Below, piece after piece: positions 50,954 to 63,236 of a stretch of DNA of 64,000 nt. Source of the stretch: Undibacterium sp. (GTDB lineage: Bacteria > Pseudomonadota > Gammaproteobacteria > Burkholderiales > Burkholderiaceae_D); assembly GCA_030645915.1 (NCBI GenBank), contig JAUSNO010000030.1:180458-244457 (forward strand), in the 5' to 3' direction. The position numbers and the translations under genes were made by a program. The notes below the pieces were generated by a model. It worked only from the letters and a program-made list of their open reading frames with translations, was not told the origin of the DNA and did no database searches. How positions within the stretch are numbered: the stretch's first letter is position 1; each line of letters begins with the position of its first letter.

Positions 50954-52236
50954 TTACGATCTCCTCGACCAGGTCTAACCTGCAAGATACCGTCTGTCGA
51001 AGATACCAAAGTCAACACATGCTCCTGAAGGCCCGCTCGCAATTGTTCAAGCGGCAGCAAGCCAGAGGATTTAGTTTTAACAAAGAGACTATGTTCACGG
51101 TATTCCATCGAAACGACAGAAGCTACCGGCTGCTTGCCAGCCATTGCCGCGTCCCATACTTGTCCAAATTGAGCAGCTAACACCAAAAAATCATCCGGTG
51201 TCGATTGACCAGCAATTTTTTTAGATAAATTTATTTTTTGCTGCATTTGCGCAAGCGGGTCAAGGATAACGCTCTCTTTAGGAAAACTAGTACGATAGGT
51301 TTGTACCAGCGAATCATTCAAGGCCTGTGCCTCGCGCTTCATCGACAGCCACTGAAAATTTAACCCAGCTAGATTCATGATGACGGTCGCTGCGGCCAAG
51401 CCCAAAGGCCAGCGCCATTTCCCCCAATCAAACGATGTTTGATTATCATGTGAAACCGAAGACATCAAATCAATCGATGAAGGGCTCAAACCCGCAATCC
51501 GTACTTTCCAATCCATCGGTTGAAAATGCACTCGAGTAGTCAAAGCTGGATCACTCACCGCAACTTGCTGATAAGTTTCCAAATATTGAACAGGAAGGTA
51601 CACTTCCAGTTTGGATTCTGCAGAAAATAAATTTAACGCCTGCAATACTTGCTGCGCCACCGCTGCCTGTGAATCAACATTAATACTATGATTTAGCGTC
51701 AAGCCAGCACCTGTACTTCCTTCGAGACGAAAAGCCAATTCAGTTACCAACTCATCTGGATCAATCAGGGCAATCATTGACTCCGACCGGGTTTGCATTG
51801 TCGTTGAGATCGAATACGCGATGAGTTTTTTCGCTTGCAGAACCTGCATTTGAGCATGTAACAATTCCATCCATGTTCGACTAACCGCTGCAATAACACA
51901 CAATCCTTCTATAGGAGGATTAGATAGCAGAATCAGTTCGGACGGATCATCCAATAACTGATCTTCAATTAAATTTGGCAAAGCGACTTTAAGTTTTGCG
52001 GCTGACATGGGAGGCACTTTTACCGATATCAAACTAACATCGCTTGCAGCCAGCAATAAAACAACCTGACGCGCATTTATCGCGAGATCTTTTAAAGATG
52101 CCAAAGTTTGTTGCCCTTGCTGCACAATCCCCCCCTCATCGGACACCAATCCGAACGGGCGTGGATGCGTAACCCAATCTGGCAACTGACGCGCCATGGC
52201 TTTTGAAGGTAACAGTATGTACAGTGTGTTCGCCAT
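50950..52236 (-). CDS. gspL: Type II secretion protein GspL
   Basis: GspL binds GspE at the membrane. The 428 residues have an N-terminal actin-like cytoplasmic domain (about 1-270), one membrane helix around residues 277-297 (WPLGLAAATVIMNLAGLNFQ) and a small periplasmic domain ending VRPGRGDRK. Length and layout are normal. It lies about 46 bases after gspK. Confidence 0.91.
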   Translation of the reverse strand: MANTLYILLPSKAMARQLPDWVTHPRPFGLVSDEGGIVQQGQQTLASLKDLAINARQVVLLLAASDVSLISVKVPPMSAAKLKVALPNLIEDQLLDDPSELILLSNPPIEGLCVIAAVSRTWMELLHAQMQVLQAKKLIAYSISTTMQTRSESMIALIDPDELVTELAFRLEGSTGAGLTLNHSINVDSQAAVAQQVLQALNLFSAESKLEVYLPVQYLETYQQVAVSDPALTTRVHFQPMDWKVRIAGLSPSSIDLMSSVSHDNQTSFDWGKWRWPLGLAAATVIMNLAGLNFQWLSMKREAQALNDSLVQTYRTSFPKESVILDPLAQMQQKINLSKKIAGQSTPDDFLVLAAQFGQVWDAAMAGKQPVASVVSMEYREHSLFVKTKSSGLLPLEQLRAGLQEHVLTLVSSTDGILQVRPGRGDRK

Positions 52237-52282
52237 ATTTTATTTATGCCTTTGATCGCGCTTCATGAATCGCAATTACGTA

Positions 52283-53326
52283 TTAATTTTCTCTTACCCA
52301 CAGTACCTTTGTCGCAATATCAGTGCGCTCCAGCAAGGCATTCACTTCCAATGCAGATCTACTTAATTTGACTTTTCCATTGACGAAAAAATAGTTTGTA
52401 GAAAAAGAAATGTCATTTTCATACGCCCCAATTTTTCCAGGAAATCTCGTCTTAAAATCTGGCAAGCCGTAAAAATATGCTCGATCCCGTCCGGCTACGA
52501 TCAAAGCAGCATCAGTTGCACTGATATCCAATCTAGCAGCGAGTACTTCTTTCGAAGTCGTATTGAGATTAATACTTGTCTTAAACGGCAATACAGCGAC
52601 AAAATCTTTTAATCGAAGAACCATTTCCGGAGAAAAGCCTGTCACGGCCAAAAGATCATCGATTTGACTAAAGCGCAAGAATTGTACTTCAGGATTAACC
52701 TCTACTGACATACTCTTTGAGTCATCACCCGATGTGCCTGTTAAGCTAGCAGAGGACGCGCCTGAAGAAGCCGTTGGGCTAACCCCGACAATCTCAGTCA
52801 CAGAACCAGAGGCAACACCAACAACATCAGCCTTGCTTTGCGTAGCACCGATCATTGTCGACACATTTTTTGCAAGGGAGGGATCCATTCGTAAGTTTGC
52901 CAGCAAGCGTGAAAACATCGCTATTTCATTCACATTTGGCACACCATTCAAAGCCAAATTATTCAGGTTAAAACGTGATTGAGCATCTGTTATTTGCCCG
53001 GATAAACTTGCCTCGCTATCATCCGTATCCTTTTTTCCATTTTCAACATATTGATCAAGATGTGTTTCACCTAGGGTAACCGCCCAAGGCTCGCCCAAAT
53101 GATCAACCTTGTCACGCGAGGTTCGCAAATCCTCTCGCAAGATTAATCTGGCCCAATCCAGGGCTCCACGCAGGACCCATTTTTTTTGTAATTGAAATCG
53201 TTGATTCTCAATCGATCGAACCTGCACCTGCTGTTGCCAAAAAAGACTGGTGACGATTGTAATAGCCAGAGTAGTTAATAAAAGTGCGGTAACTACTGCT
53301 ACGCCATTCTGGTAACGTTGCTTCAC
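52283..53326 (-). CDS. gspK: Type II secretion minor pseudopilin GspK
   Basis: GspK is the large minor pseudopilin at the pseudopilus tip. The 347-residue product starts with GTG overlapping the gspJ stop (GTGA). A prepilin-like N-terminus (QNGVAVVTALLLTTLAITIV) lacks the glutamate at position 5 as in other GspK proteins. The helical insert domain and a helix-hairpin-helix-like region (LRLKDFVAVLPFKTSINLNT) follow. Confidence 0.93.
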   Translation of the reverse strand: MKQRYQNGVAVVTALLLTTLAITIVTSLFWQQQVQVRSIENQRFQLQKKWVLRGALDWARLILREDLRTSRDKVDHLGEPWAVTLGETHLDQYVENGKKDTDDSEASLSGQITDAQSRFNLNNLALNGVPNVNEIAMFSRLLANLRMDPSLAKNVSTMIGATQSKADVVGVASGSVTEIVGVSPTASSGASSASLTGTSGDDSKSMSVEVNPEVQFLRFSQIDDLLAVTGFSPEMVLRLKDFVAVLPFKTSINLNTTSKEVLAARLDISATDAALIVAGRDRAYFYGLPDFKTRFPGKIGAYENDISFSTNYFFVNGKVKLSRSALEVNALLERTDIATKVLWVREN

Positions 53327-53979
53327 GCTGCACCCAATAAAAATAATTTTAGTAATGGATGTTCACGGCCACGCAACTGCAAAGAAACCTCTAAACCGGT
53401 TTTTAATGGTGCCGCCTTAATTCGTTGAGAATTGGTCGCACCAGCCGATCCGGTTGCGACATCGCTACCGGCGACACGCCAAGTATTTTCATCATTATTC
53501 CAAGTACGCATCTCCAATGAAACGATATCTGACTGCAAATTAACCACTGGCATCGTATCAGTTTCATTGAGTGCGTTTTTCCAATCTGCGTCGAGAATCT
53601 TCATGTCGCGCGTGGCATTCGATTCGCGCCGGCTCAAAACGCCATCAACAACACGGTAGGCAACCACCTGCAGACGACTGGGCTGGTTATCTTCATACAC
53701 AGTCCGGATCATGATGAGTCTTTGCTGTGAGGCACGCAGACTCTCATGATTTGACAGTAAATATACTCCGGCAAGATGCGCACTATCATTTTCCAGTTGA
53801 GCAAAACTGATTTGAGTTCCTCTGGTTTGCTCTAGCTCAGCAGTCAAACTCACGCGTGCTCTCACAATACTGTCTAGACCACGCCAACCGAGTACAGCAA
53901 TGATGGCAAGGATTGAAATTGCCACCAAGAGTTCGATCAATGTAAATCCAAAAGTGCCGGATAATTTATTAGAGCGCAT
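53323..53979 (-). CDS. gspJ: Type II secretion minor pseudopilin GspJ
   Basis: GspJ is a minor pseudopilin. The 218 residues start with a prepilin leader and the cleavage context GFTLIELLVAISILAI, with the conserved glutamate five residues after the cleavage site. The rest matches the GspJ layout (QTRGTQISFAQLENDSAHL). It overlaps the gspI end by 11 bases and gspK by four. Confidence 0.94.
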   Translation of the reverse strand: MRSNKLSGTFGFTLIELLVAISILAIIAVLGWRGLDSIVRARVSLTAELEQTRGTQISFAQLENDSAHLAGVYLLSNHESLRASQQRLIMIRTVYEDNQPSRLQVVAYRVVDGVLSRRESNATRDMKILDADWKNALNETDTMPVVNLQSDIVSLEMRTWNNDENTWRVAGSDVATGSAGATNSQRIKAAPLKTGLEVSLQLRGREHPLLKLFLLGAA

Positions 53980-54367
53980 TGGGCACCACTTGTGTCAATT
54001 TGACGATACGTCTATCGGGATGTGATGCTTCAAACACCAAAACCTCAACCCTTCTAAAAGACGGATTCGGTGTTGCCAGGACATGTTCTTCACAAATCAA
54101 GTTCAACTCGCCTTGAGGACATGGGAAACTACGCTCACCAAGAGACGGCCATTCATGTCCAAGTCTAATTTGCGACAAGCGATTTTCTGCAGACCAACTT
54201 GCCATCATCGCTGCACGCAAATCACCGCTATTTTGCGTCAAGCTACCCACTGCTCTCAAACTGGCGCCTAATGCTGTCCCAACAATTACAAGCGCAACCA
54301 ACACTTCAAGCAGCGTAAATCCACCCGCTGAGGTTTTATATCGCAAGGGTATAAATTTTGCTCTCAT
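53969..54367 (-). CDS. gspI: Type II secretion minor pseudopilin GspI
   Basis: GspI is the minor pseudopilin that nucleates the tip complex. From ATG 54367 the protein has 132 residues with the prepilin cleavage site in GGFTLLEVLVALVI. The open frame extends to a GTG at 54430 inside gspH; the shorter start, seven bases after the gspH stop, gives a normal leader of about 16 residues. The ribosome site is weak at both. Confidence 0.9.
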   Translation of the reverse strand: MRAKFIPLRYKTSAGGFTLLEVLVALVIVGTALGASLRAVGSLTQNSGDLRAAMMASWSAENRLSQIRLGHEWPSLGERSFPCPQGELNLICEEHVLATPNPSFRRVEVLVFEASHPDRRIVKLTQVVPNAL

Positions 54368-54374
54368 CAAAATT

Positions 54375-54893
54375 TCATTCAACGGCAAAATGACCAACGC
54401 CGTCCGCTCGAATGGTGACATGGTCTTCACCGACCTTGATATCGAGTATGAATGGCTTATCTACTGGTTCACGACCAAATACGATACGCAATTCATTTAC
54501 ATCACTAAGAGGAGCGGGCGTCATGGAAAGTAAAGTAGGGGAAAAAGAAAAATTGCGCTCACGCAGCAAATCCAGATCATTAATCAACTCCCATTTATTG
54601 TCGTTCCTGACCAGAAAATGGTAGCGATCTTGATTCGCCTCAAAGGCAGTAGGACGATTACGGACAATCGCCTCTTCTCGTGCCAACTGAAGCAACAAAG
54701 CAAGGCGTTGGGCATCAGTTAAAAGACGCTGCCGACTACTTTGCATGGTGCTAAAGGATACCGCTCCTAACATGATGCCAATAATAACCAGCACCACCAA
54801 AAGTTCAAGCAAAGTAAATCCCCGTTGCAATTGGCGCCTACCAGATCCAGCCACAAATTCAGGTTGGCAAGATATTGAATTTAAAGGTCCCAC
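54375..54893 (-). CDS. gspH: Type II secretion minor pseudopilin GspH
   Basis: GspH is a minor pseudopilin. The prepilin cleavage motif RGFTLLELLVVLVIIG is clear. The frame opens with GTG at 54893 (172 residues), giving a 25-residue leader; a TTG at 54830, preceded by an AGG site, would give the short leader M-Q-R-G that is typical of GspH, so the true start may be there. It overlaps the gspG end by 13 bases in the longer form. Confidence 0.9.
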   Translation of the reverse strand: MGPLNSISCQPEFVAGSGRRQLQRGFTLLELLVVLVIIGIMLGAVSFSTMQSSRQRLLTDAQRLALLLQLAREEAIVRNRPTAFEANQDRYHFLVRNDNKWELINDLDLLRERNFSFSPTLLSMTPAPLSDVNELRIVFGREPVDKPFILDIKVGEDHVTIRADGVGHFAVE

Positions 54894-55357
54894 GAGCCAA
54901 TATCTGCATCATCACCTGCACCGCCTGGAAGGCCATCTGCACCCAATGAAAAAATATCGACCTCCCCTTTTATGCCAGGAGATAGAAATTGATAGGGATT
55001 GCCCCATGGATCCTTAGGAAGTTTATCGACATAACCGCCTGTTTTCCAACCATTTGCGGATGGTCCAGAAGTGGGTTTCACAATTAAAGCTTGCAATCCT
55101 TGTTCCGTACTTGGGTAATGCATATTGTCCAGTTTATACAATTTCAATGCTCCCATCATCGTCGAAATATCCTGTTTTGCCGCAACGATGCGGGCGTCTC
55201 CAGTACGACCCATCAGTTTTGGCACAACCAAGGCTGCAAGGATGCCCATAATGACAACCACCACCATGATTTCAATCAAGGTAAAGCCTCGATTACGAAG
55301 AGAAACTAATGCTTTAATGTTTTTAGGACGAAAGTGTAAATGGCTTTGTTTGTTCAT
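54881..55357 (-). CDS. gspG: Type II secretion major pseudopilin GspG
   Basis: GspG is the main subunit of the pseudopilus. The 158-residue precursor has the cleavage site RG|FTLIEIMVVVVIMG, the conserved calcium-binding C-terminal loop and the signature YPSTEQGLQAL, PKDPWGNPYQ and SLGADGLPGG. It is the first gene of the operon. Its ATG has no visible Shine-Dalgarno sequence (upstream is A/T-rich), which is odd for a highly expressed subunit. Confidence 0.96.
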   Translation of the reverse strand: MNKQSHLHFRPKNIKALVSLRNRGFTLIEIMVVVVIMGILAALVVPKLMGRTGDARIVAAKQDISTMMGALKLYKLDNMHYPSTEQGLQALIVKPTSGPSANGWKTGGYVDKLPKDPWGNPYQFLSPGIKGEVDIFSLGADGLPGGAGDDADIGSWDL

Positions 55358-55576
55358 AAATAAATAAAAAGTAAGCTGGTCTCTGATATCGAAATCAGCA
55401 AAAAATGAGAGTTAGAAATCCTAGCACGAAACTTGGGTAAAGAACCCACTATCTAGATGTCTATAAATATATAAAATTTTATCGTGCACAAGCAACTATT
55501 AATTCCCGAGGGCTTGCTCGATGTGCCAATTAATTTTCATTTTTCACCTAAAAATTTTCAACAAACCACAATAGCG

Positions 55577-55602
55577 AAAAAATCCCCTCCCGTACGGGAA
55601 GG
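55577..55602 (-). terminator. Rho-independent terminator after M28 peptidase gene
   Basis: Read leftward, CCTTCCCG/CGGGAGGG pairs over eight bases (one G-U) with loop TA, followed by six T. It lies about 20 bases after the M28 stop and separates that gene from gspG, whose promoter should lie in 55358-55576. Confidence 0.88.
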
Positions 55603-55623
55603 AACTCGTTGCAAATACCTAAT

Positions 55624-57519
55624 CTATTGAATTGTAGCGACTAAACTTGTCCCAGATACTGCCGCATACGCTTTTACTAAAAGATAGTAAATACCAGCAG
55701 TCGGCGATGCAATAGTGACTGTCTCCGTATTTGTCGAGCCATCCGATTTTTTATCATAAACCGTTGTCGTTGGAGCCGAAGCAAACTTGGCATAAATGTC
55801 AGCGTCACCAGTGCCGCCTGATAATTTAAAAGTCAGGCTAGCTTTGCCAGCTGGCACTACAATCGTGTAAGTTTTCGTTGCATTGAGGGCAAGCGAGAGT
55901 CCACTGACTGAAGTACCGCTACACAGCACAGTTGCAGATGGCGTACAACCAGTCGGAGGGGGCGCTGTAGAGTAACTAGCTACGATAGATGCGCCACTGA
56001 CTGCTGCATAAGCGTTCGCTAGTAAATGGTAAGTTCCTGCAACTGGCGCTGCAATCAAAATATTTTCTGTATTGGTGGAACCATCTGATTTTGCCAAATA
56101 AGCCGTGGTGGTGGGTGCAATGCCAAGTTGCGCATACAAATCACCATCACCTGTACCTCCCGACATTTTAAAACTCAGATTACTAGCTCCACTGGGCACT
56201 GAAAAAGTATACCTTGACTGGGCACCTGCTGCTGCAGAAAAACCAACCGCAATATCTTTTATCAATACATTCGCGGGTGGAGTGACGACAGCACCATCGC
56301 TCCCCAATTCGACTGCATAAGCCATCGCCATGCGAGCAAATTTCAGCGCCCCTAGTGCCTGACTCCCAGAATTTGCATATGTGTCTGCCGATGTGTGAAT
56401 ATTTGGGTTAGCCTGATTCATTAACGTCTCAAACGGCATTGATGCTGGATAGCCCTGCGCGGTCCAGGAGGCGTGATCAGAACAAGCATAACCACAAACA
56501 TCACTTCCAACCGTCAGGCTTGGCATATACGTCGAGATTAGATTGGCAACGAAAGTATTTTGTGCATTATTGGTATAGTCTGTATAGAGGTAAATATCTT
56601 TTGCTGAACCTTTATAATTAGTCATATCCAACTGCATCACGCCAACTACATTCACGTTATTCGCTTTAAACTTACTTGCAATTTCTGCAGATCCTTTCAA
56701 GCCAACCTCCTCAGCAGAATAACCAATGAACTTCAAGGTTCTGCGAGGCTTATAATTATTCGCTACCATGACTCGAATAACCTCAGTCAAACTGGCAATT
56801 CCTGAGGCGTCATCGTCTGCACCCGGGGCCTTAGCTGTCTCGGAGCGATCATTCAAGTTAATTGAATCAAGATGGCCACCCAGCACAACGACCTCTGAAG
56901 CATTGTCTGTTCCTTGTATGGTCATGATGACTGATTTTTGCGCCCAGCTTGCATGAGTGAATTGCTCAACCAAAATATCAGTGCGAGCTGAGGTCATTTG
57001 CTGCCACTTTGTCTTGAGCCAATTGGATGCATTAACACCGTTTGTTGTCGTGTAATAACGATTGGGGAAAGCAGACAAATCGACGATCGTTTGTCCAATA
57101 TTACTATCTTGCATCTGCGTCAAAAAAGGGGTAACTGTGGACTGATTATCAATACTATACGACGGTGCGAGCATAGCCAAAGTCTGCACGGGTTGATTCA
57201 ATGCAGCTAGACCACTTGCCTCACTAGGATGAAACATAAAACCGCCGCAACGATTCAATTTATGATGAACAGCACCTGACAAGCCAAGTAGCACCGATTC
57301 ATCTACCTGCACCAGATGCACTTTTTCTTGCGCCATGATGCCAAGCGCTCCCGAGTGCAAAATTTTACTTTGTTTCGCAATCGTCTTAGGTGCCAGTTTT
57401 TGCAACTCGGCGTATGCCGCATCTCCTAGCGTGATCCATACTTTATCTGCTGCAAATACACTCGTACCTCCTAGTGCCAACAAACCTATAAGTACAGTTG
57501 AAATAACTTTTTTTTGCAT
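55624..57519 (-). CDS. Secreted M28 aminopeptidase with two PPC domains
   Basis: From ATG 57519 (GGAG site six bases upstream) the precursor has 631 residues and a signal peptide ending in SVFA. A propeptide precedes an M28 zinc peptidase domain much like the Vibrio/Aeromonas leucyl aminopeptidase: metal ligands in GGHLDS, GADDDASG, SAEEVGL, QLDMTNYKG and NIHTSADT, and the CGYACSDHASW disulphide loop. Two PPC domains follow (about 425-515 and 545-631), of the kind removed on maturation. Its gene lies between the M4 peptidase and the type II secretion operon, so export by that machine is likely. Confidence 0.93.
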   Translation of the reverse strand: MQKKVISTVLIGLLALGGTSVFAADKVWITLGDAAYAELQKLAPKTIAKQSKILHSGALGIMAQEKVHLVQVDESVLLGLSGAVHHKLNRCGGFMFHPSEASGLAALNQPVQTLAMLAPSYSIDNQSTVTPFLTQMQDSNIGQTIVDLSAFPNRYYTTTNGVNASNWLKTKWQQMTSARTDILVEQFTHASWAQKSVIMTIQGTDNASEVVVLGGHLDSINLNDRSETAKAPGADDDASGIASLTEVIRVMVANNYKPRRTLKFIGYSAEEVGLKGSAEIASKFKANNVNVVGVMQLDMTNYKGSAKDIYLYTDYTNNAQNTFVANLISTYMPSLTVGSDVCGYACSDHASWTAQGYPASMPFETLMNQANPNIHTSADTYANSGSQALGALKFARMAMAYAVELGSDGAVVTPPANVLIKDIAVGFSAAAGAQSRYTFSVPSGASNLSFKMSGGTGDGDLYAQLGIAPTTTAYLAKSDGSTNTENILIAAPVAGTYHLLANAYAAVSGASIVASYSTAPPPTGCTPSATVLCSGTSVSGLSLALNATKTYTIVVPAGKASLTFKLSGGTGDADIYAKFASAPTTTVYDKKSDGSTNTETVTIASPTAGIYYLLVKAYAAVSGTSLVATIQ

Positions 57520-57572
57520 GAGTTTCTCCAGCCTGAACACAATTTAGCATCAGGAATTGAATTAAATAGGGT

Positions 57573-57605
57573 AAAAAAAAAGCCCCTCTCATGAAGAGAG
57601 AGGCT
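57573..57605 (-). terminator. Rho-independent terminator after M4 peptidase gene
   Basis: Read leftward, AGCCTCTCTC/GAGAGGGGCT forms a ten-base stem (one G-U) with a five-base loop, followed by nine T. It lies about 20 bases after the M4 stop, so the two peptidase genes have separate transcripts. Confidence 0.92.
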
Positions 57606-57624
57606 CTTAGGTCAGGAACGACGA

Positions 57625-60362
<2,738 letters not shown>

Positions 60363-62630
60363 TCACGAAACCAAGCGTAGAGGTAAACTGCGCAATCTTT
60401 TCCCGGTCAACAAGTAAATAGCGTTCGCTACTGCAGGCGCAATTGGCGGAGTACCTGGCTCGCCTATCCCTTCCGGCGATTCTGCGCTCTTCAATATGAT
60501 GGTTTCTATTTCTGGCGCCTCGCTCATTCGTAGCGCTGGATAATCGTGAAAATTCCGCTGCTCAATCTGACCGTCCTTGATCGTAATTTCGCCATGCAAG
60601 GCGGCGCTCAAACCATAAATGATCGCCGACTCCATTTGTTGCGCAATTATTTTTGGATTAACCGCGATACCGCAGTCGACCGCACACGTCACTTTATGCA
60701 CACGGATTTGATTGTCCTGCACCGACACCTCTGCCACTTCCGCCACGATCGTCCCAAACGATTGATGTAAAGCCACGCCTAAAGCACGTCCTGGCATGGC
60801 CTGTCCGGCTCGGTTCACGGCGGCATCCAATACAGCGAGATGGCGTGGGTGATTTTTTAAAAGTTCACGACGAAACATGATTGGACTTTTACCGGTGGCA
60901 TGTGCCAGTTCGTCAATAAAACTCTCTTTAAAAAAAGCGTTATGTGAATGCCCTACCGAACGCCAAAATCCTATCGGCACTGCAGTCGGAACAATTACGT
61001 GTGCAATTTTTTGATGGGCGAACTCGTAGGGCATATCAAACTCACCCTCCGCCGTAGTTTTGTCAGGACCAGCGCCAGGCAATCCGAAAGTACGCTTCAA
61101 AAATTGATGTATCACAGAGCCAGAAGCAGATTTATTATCATAAGAAGTGACCACACCCTGAGGGTCTACACTCGCCATAAAACGCGCTAATGCAGCCGGG
61201 CGATACATATCATGGGTAATATCATCTTCCCGGTTCCAGATCAGCTGTACTGGCACGCCTTTGGTTTGCATGGCGATTGCCACTGCCTGCGCCACCATAT
61301 CAACTTCCAGGCGACGACCAAAGCCGCCACCCAAATAAGTCATGTGCAAGGTGACATCTTCAGATTTGATGTTCGCTATCTTTGCCGCCATATCAACAGC
61401 AATACTTGGCACCTGAGTGGAGACCCACAAATTCAACTTACCATCGACAAACTGCGCCGAGCAATTAATCGGCTCCATCGTGGTATGCGCCAAAAACGGT
61501 GCGCTGTATTCCGCCTTGATCACCTTGACAGATTTCATTGTCAGGCCAGCTGCGGGATCACCTTTTTTGTAATAAGTGAAACCAGACTCCGTCTCTAATT
61601 TCTCACTTAACTCCTTAAAAACATTAACACTGGATAAAGTTGCATTCTGTCCTGAGTCCCAGGTTATCGGTAACGCCTCAAGCGCCTGTTTCGCACTCCA
61701 ATAAGACTTAGCGACTACGGCAACACCGGCAACGCCAGCAGCGCCAACAGAACTGGAAAAATCAACTACTTGAATCACATCTCGCATGGACTTTATCGCG
61801 TCAGCATCAATTTTTTTTATTTTCCCGCCGATTACCGGACTCATCTTCAATGCTGCATAAAGCAAACCTGGTGGCCGGACATCGATACCGAATTGTGCCG
61901 ATCCATTGACTTTCGCTGCCGTGTCCGTACGTGCCTGCGCAGTCCCAATAAGTTTAAAATCGTTCGGATGTTTCAGACGAATTTCGCCTGGGGCACTACC
62001 GACCGCCTTGACCGCCAACGCACCGTAGTGTGCTTTCTTGCCTGATGGATGCGAGACAACTCCGTCGTTCACGGTACATTGCGCCGCCGGCACATTCCAT
62101 TCCTTCGCTGCCGCATTGACTAGCATCGCACGGGCAGTCGCACCCGCTTCACGCAGGGGCAACCACGCATCTTTAACGCTTGATGAGCCTCCGGTCATTT
62201 GTATGCCCAGTTCACGCGCAAGTTTGGCGGTCATCCAATGTGCCGTTTTTTTCAGCGTACCGGTATCGTCAGGATGAAAGGGCAAACCATCCACCAGTGC
62301 CGCGATATTGCCGTAAATTTTGTCTATCGGTGCGTGCATGGGCTTGACCATGCTCATGGGTACGTCTAACTCCTCGGCAATCAGCATCTGCAATGCGGTA
62401 TGAATGCCCTGCCCCATTTCACTTCTGTGCATGGCGACTATCACGCTGCCGTCTTTGGCGATCTTTATCCAACCATTCAAGGCTATTTCGCCCGCATCAA
62501 ATAACAATGTCGATGCACCATGCAATCTTTGACGAGGAGGAAGAATGCCCCACCCCACTACCAATGCACCTGCGACACCCAGGCCACCCAAGATGAAACG
62601 GCGGCGCGATTTTTTCTTTGGTTCTGTCAT
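60363..62630 (-). CDS. Molybdopterin-binding subunit of a xanthine dehydrogenase-family oxidoreductase
   Basis: From ATG 62630 the protein has 755 residues and a Tat signal (RRRFILGG). The domains match the IorB/aldehyde-oxidoreductase large subunit: an Ald_Xan_dh_C-like part, the repeated molybdopterin-binding regions (GGGFGRRLEVDMVAQA, NREDDITHDMYRP) and the C-terminal catalytic glutamate in GIGEPGTPPIAPA. It would oxidise aldehydes or N-heterocycles in the periplasm. The [2Fe-2S] partner (IorA) and cytochrome usually encoded beside it are absent from the window. A GGAG site eight bases upstream decides the start. Confidence 0.9.
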   Translation of the reverse strand: MTEPKKKSRRRFILGGLGVAGALVVGWGILPPRQRLHGASTLLFDAGEIALNGWIKIAKDGSVIVAMHRSEMGQGIHTALQMLIAEELDVPMSMVKPMHAPIDKIYGNIAALVDGLPFHPDDTGTLKKTAHWMTAKLARELGIQMTGGSSSVKDAWLPLREAGATARAMLVNAAAKEWNVPAAQCTVNDGVVSHPSGKKAHYGALAVKAVGSAPGEIRLKHPNDFKLIGTAQARTDTAAKVNGSAQFGIDVRPPGLLYAALKMSPVIGGKIKKIDADAIKSMRDVIQVVDFSSSVGAAGVAGVAVVAKSYWSAKQALEALPITWDSGQNATLSSVNVFKELSEKLETESGFTYYKKGDPAAGLTMKSVKVIKAEYSAPFLAHTTMEPINCSAQFVDGKLNLWVSTQVPSIAVDMAAKIANIKSEDVTLHMTYLGGGFGRRLEVDMVAQAVAIAMQTKGVPVQLIWNREDDITHDMYRPAALARFMASVDPQGVVTSYDNKSASGSVIHQFLKRTFGLPGAGPDKTTAEGEFDMPYEFAHQKIAHVIVPTAVPIGFWRSVGHSHNAFFKESFIDELAHATGKSPIMFRRELLKNHPRHLAVLDAAVNRAGQAMPGRALGVALHQSFGTIVAEVAEVSVQDNQIRVHKVTCAVDCGIAVNPKIIAQQMESAIIYGLSAALHGEITIKDGQIEQRNFHDYPALRMSEAPEIETIILKSAESPEGIGEPGTPPIAPAVANAIYLLTGKRLRSLPLRLVS

Positions 62631-62700
62631 AACAGTGTCTCCAATAAATTTCAAATTGTTCGGGTGGGAGAAAGCGGTAATAATAAGCAACGATGAATCT

Positions 62701-62919
62701 TTAGCGATTGCGACGCGGATAGCCTTCAGCGAGTATGCGGGTCCAGATTATATTTTTTTGTTCCTGGGACAGGAACACCCAATCGGCCACCTCGGCAACC
62801 GTACGCCCGCAACCGCGACATATATCATCAAAGGTGGTTGAGCAAACTGCGACGCAAGGCGTATCGGGACGTTCTTTTATTTCGTTCATTGGATAAATTG
62901 GCTTGTAGTTAGCATTCAA
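62701..62919 (-). CDS. DUF1289 domain protein
   Basis: This 72-residue protein has the DUF1289 pattern PCVAVCSTTFDDICRGCGRT with four cysteines that may bind a metal, followed by VAEVADWVFLSQEQKNIIW. Function is unknown to me. M1 at 62919 or M11 at 62889 may be the start. It lies 70 bases upstream of the molybdopterin gene on the same strand. Small DUF1289 proteins are often found near oxidoreductases, so a role in redox or metal handling is only a guess. Confidence 0.85.
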   Translation of the reverse strand: MNANYKPIYPMNEIKERPDTPCVAVCSTTFDDICRGCGRTVAEVADWVFLSQEQKNIIWTRILAEGYPRRNR

Positions 62920-63100
62920 TTTCTGATGTCAGGCAGGCTTCAACATAGTAACGTCAATCTCCTCATACCCGTTTTCTGTATGCACGCGATTGATCAAAAT
63001 AGAGTGACGATACCAATTTGCCTAGCTTGAGGATTGACATAAGCCTAATATCAGCGGGACAATCGGGCGAAAACATTTAATGATCTGATTATTTCAAATA

Positions 63101-63183
63101 CTGGCATGCCGGAGACGCACTATCCATGCGGATTTCAGGCCATATAGGCTGGAAACCCGCATGGATAGTACGTGACAGGCCAG
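63101..63183. repeat. Strong inverted repeat between DUF1289 and marC
   Basis: Arms ACTATCCATGCGG (63119-63131) and CCGCATGGATAGT (63157-63169) are perfectly complementary, and pairing extends inward (TTTC/GAAA, GGCC/GGCT region) to a total of about 20 of 23 positions around the loop ATATA. Short outer arms CTGGC/GCCAG (63101-63105 and 63179-63183) may extend it. It lies in the gap between divergent genes and could be a REP-like element, a MITE remnant or a dyad used for regulation. Confidence 0.65.
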
Positions 63184-63236
63184 TGCTTTATAGTATTCAG
63201 ATTTAATTTTACCTACACAAAAACAATAGAGAAAAA

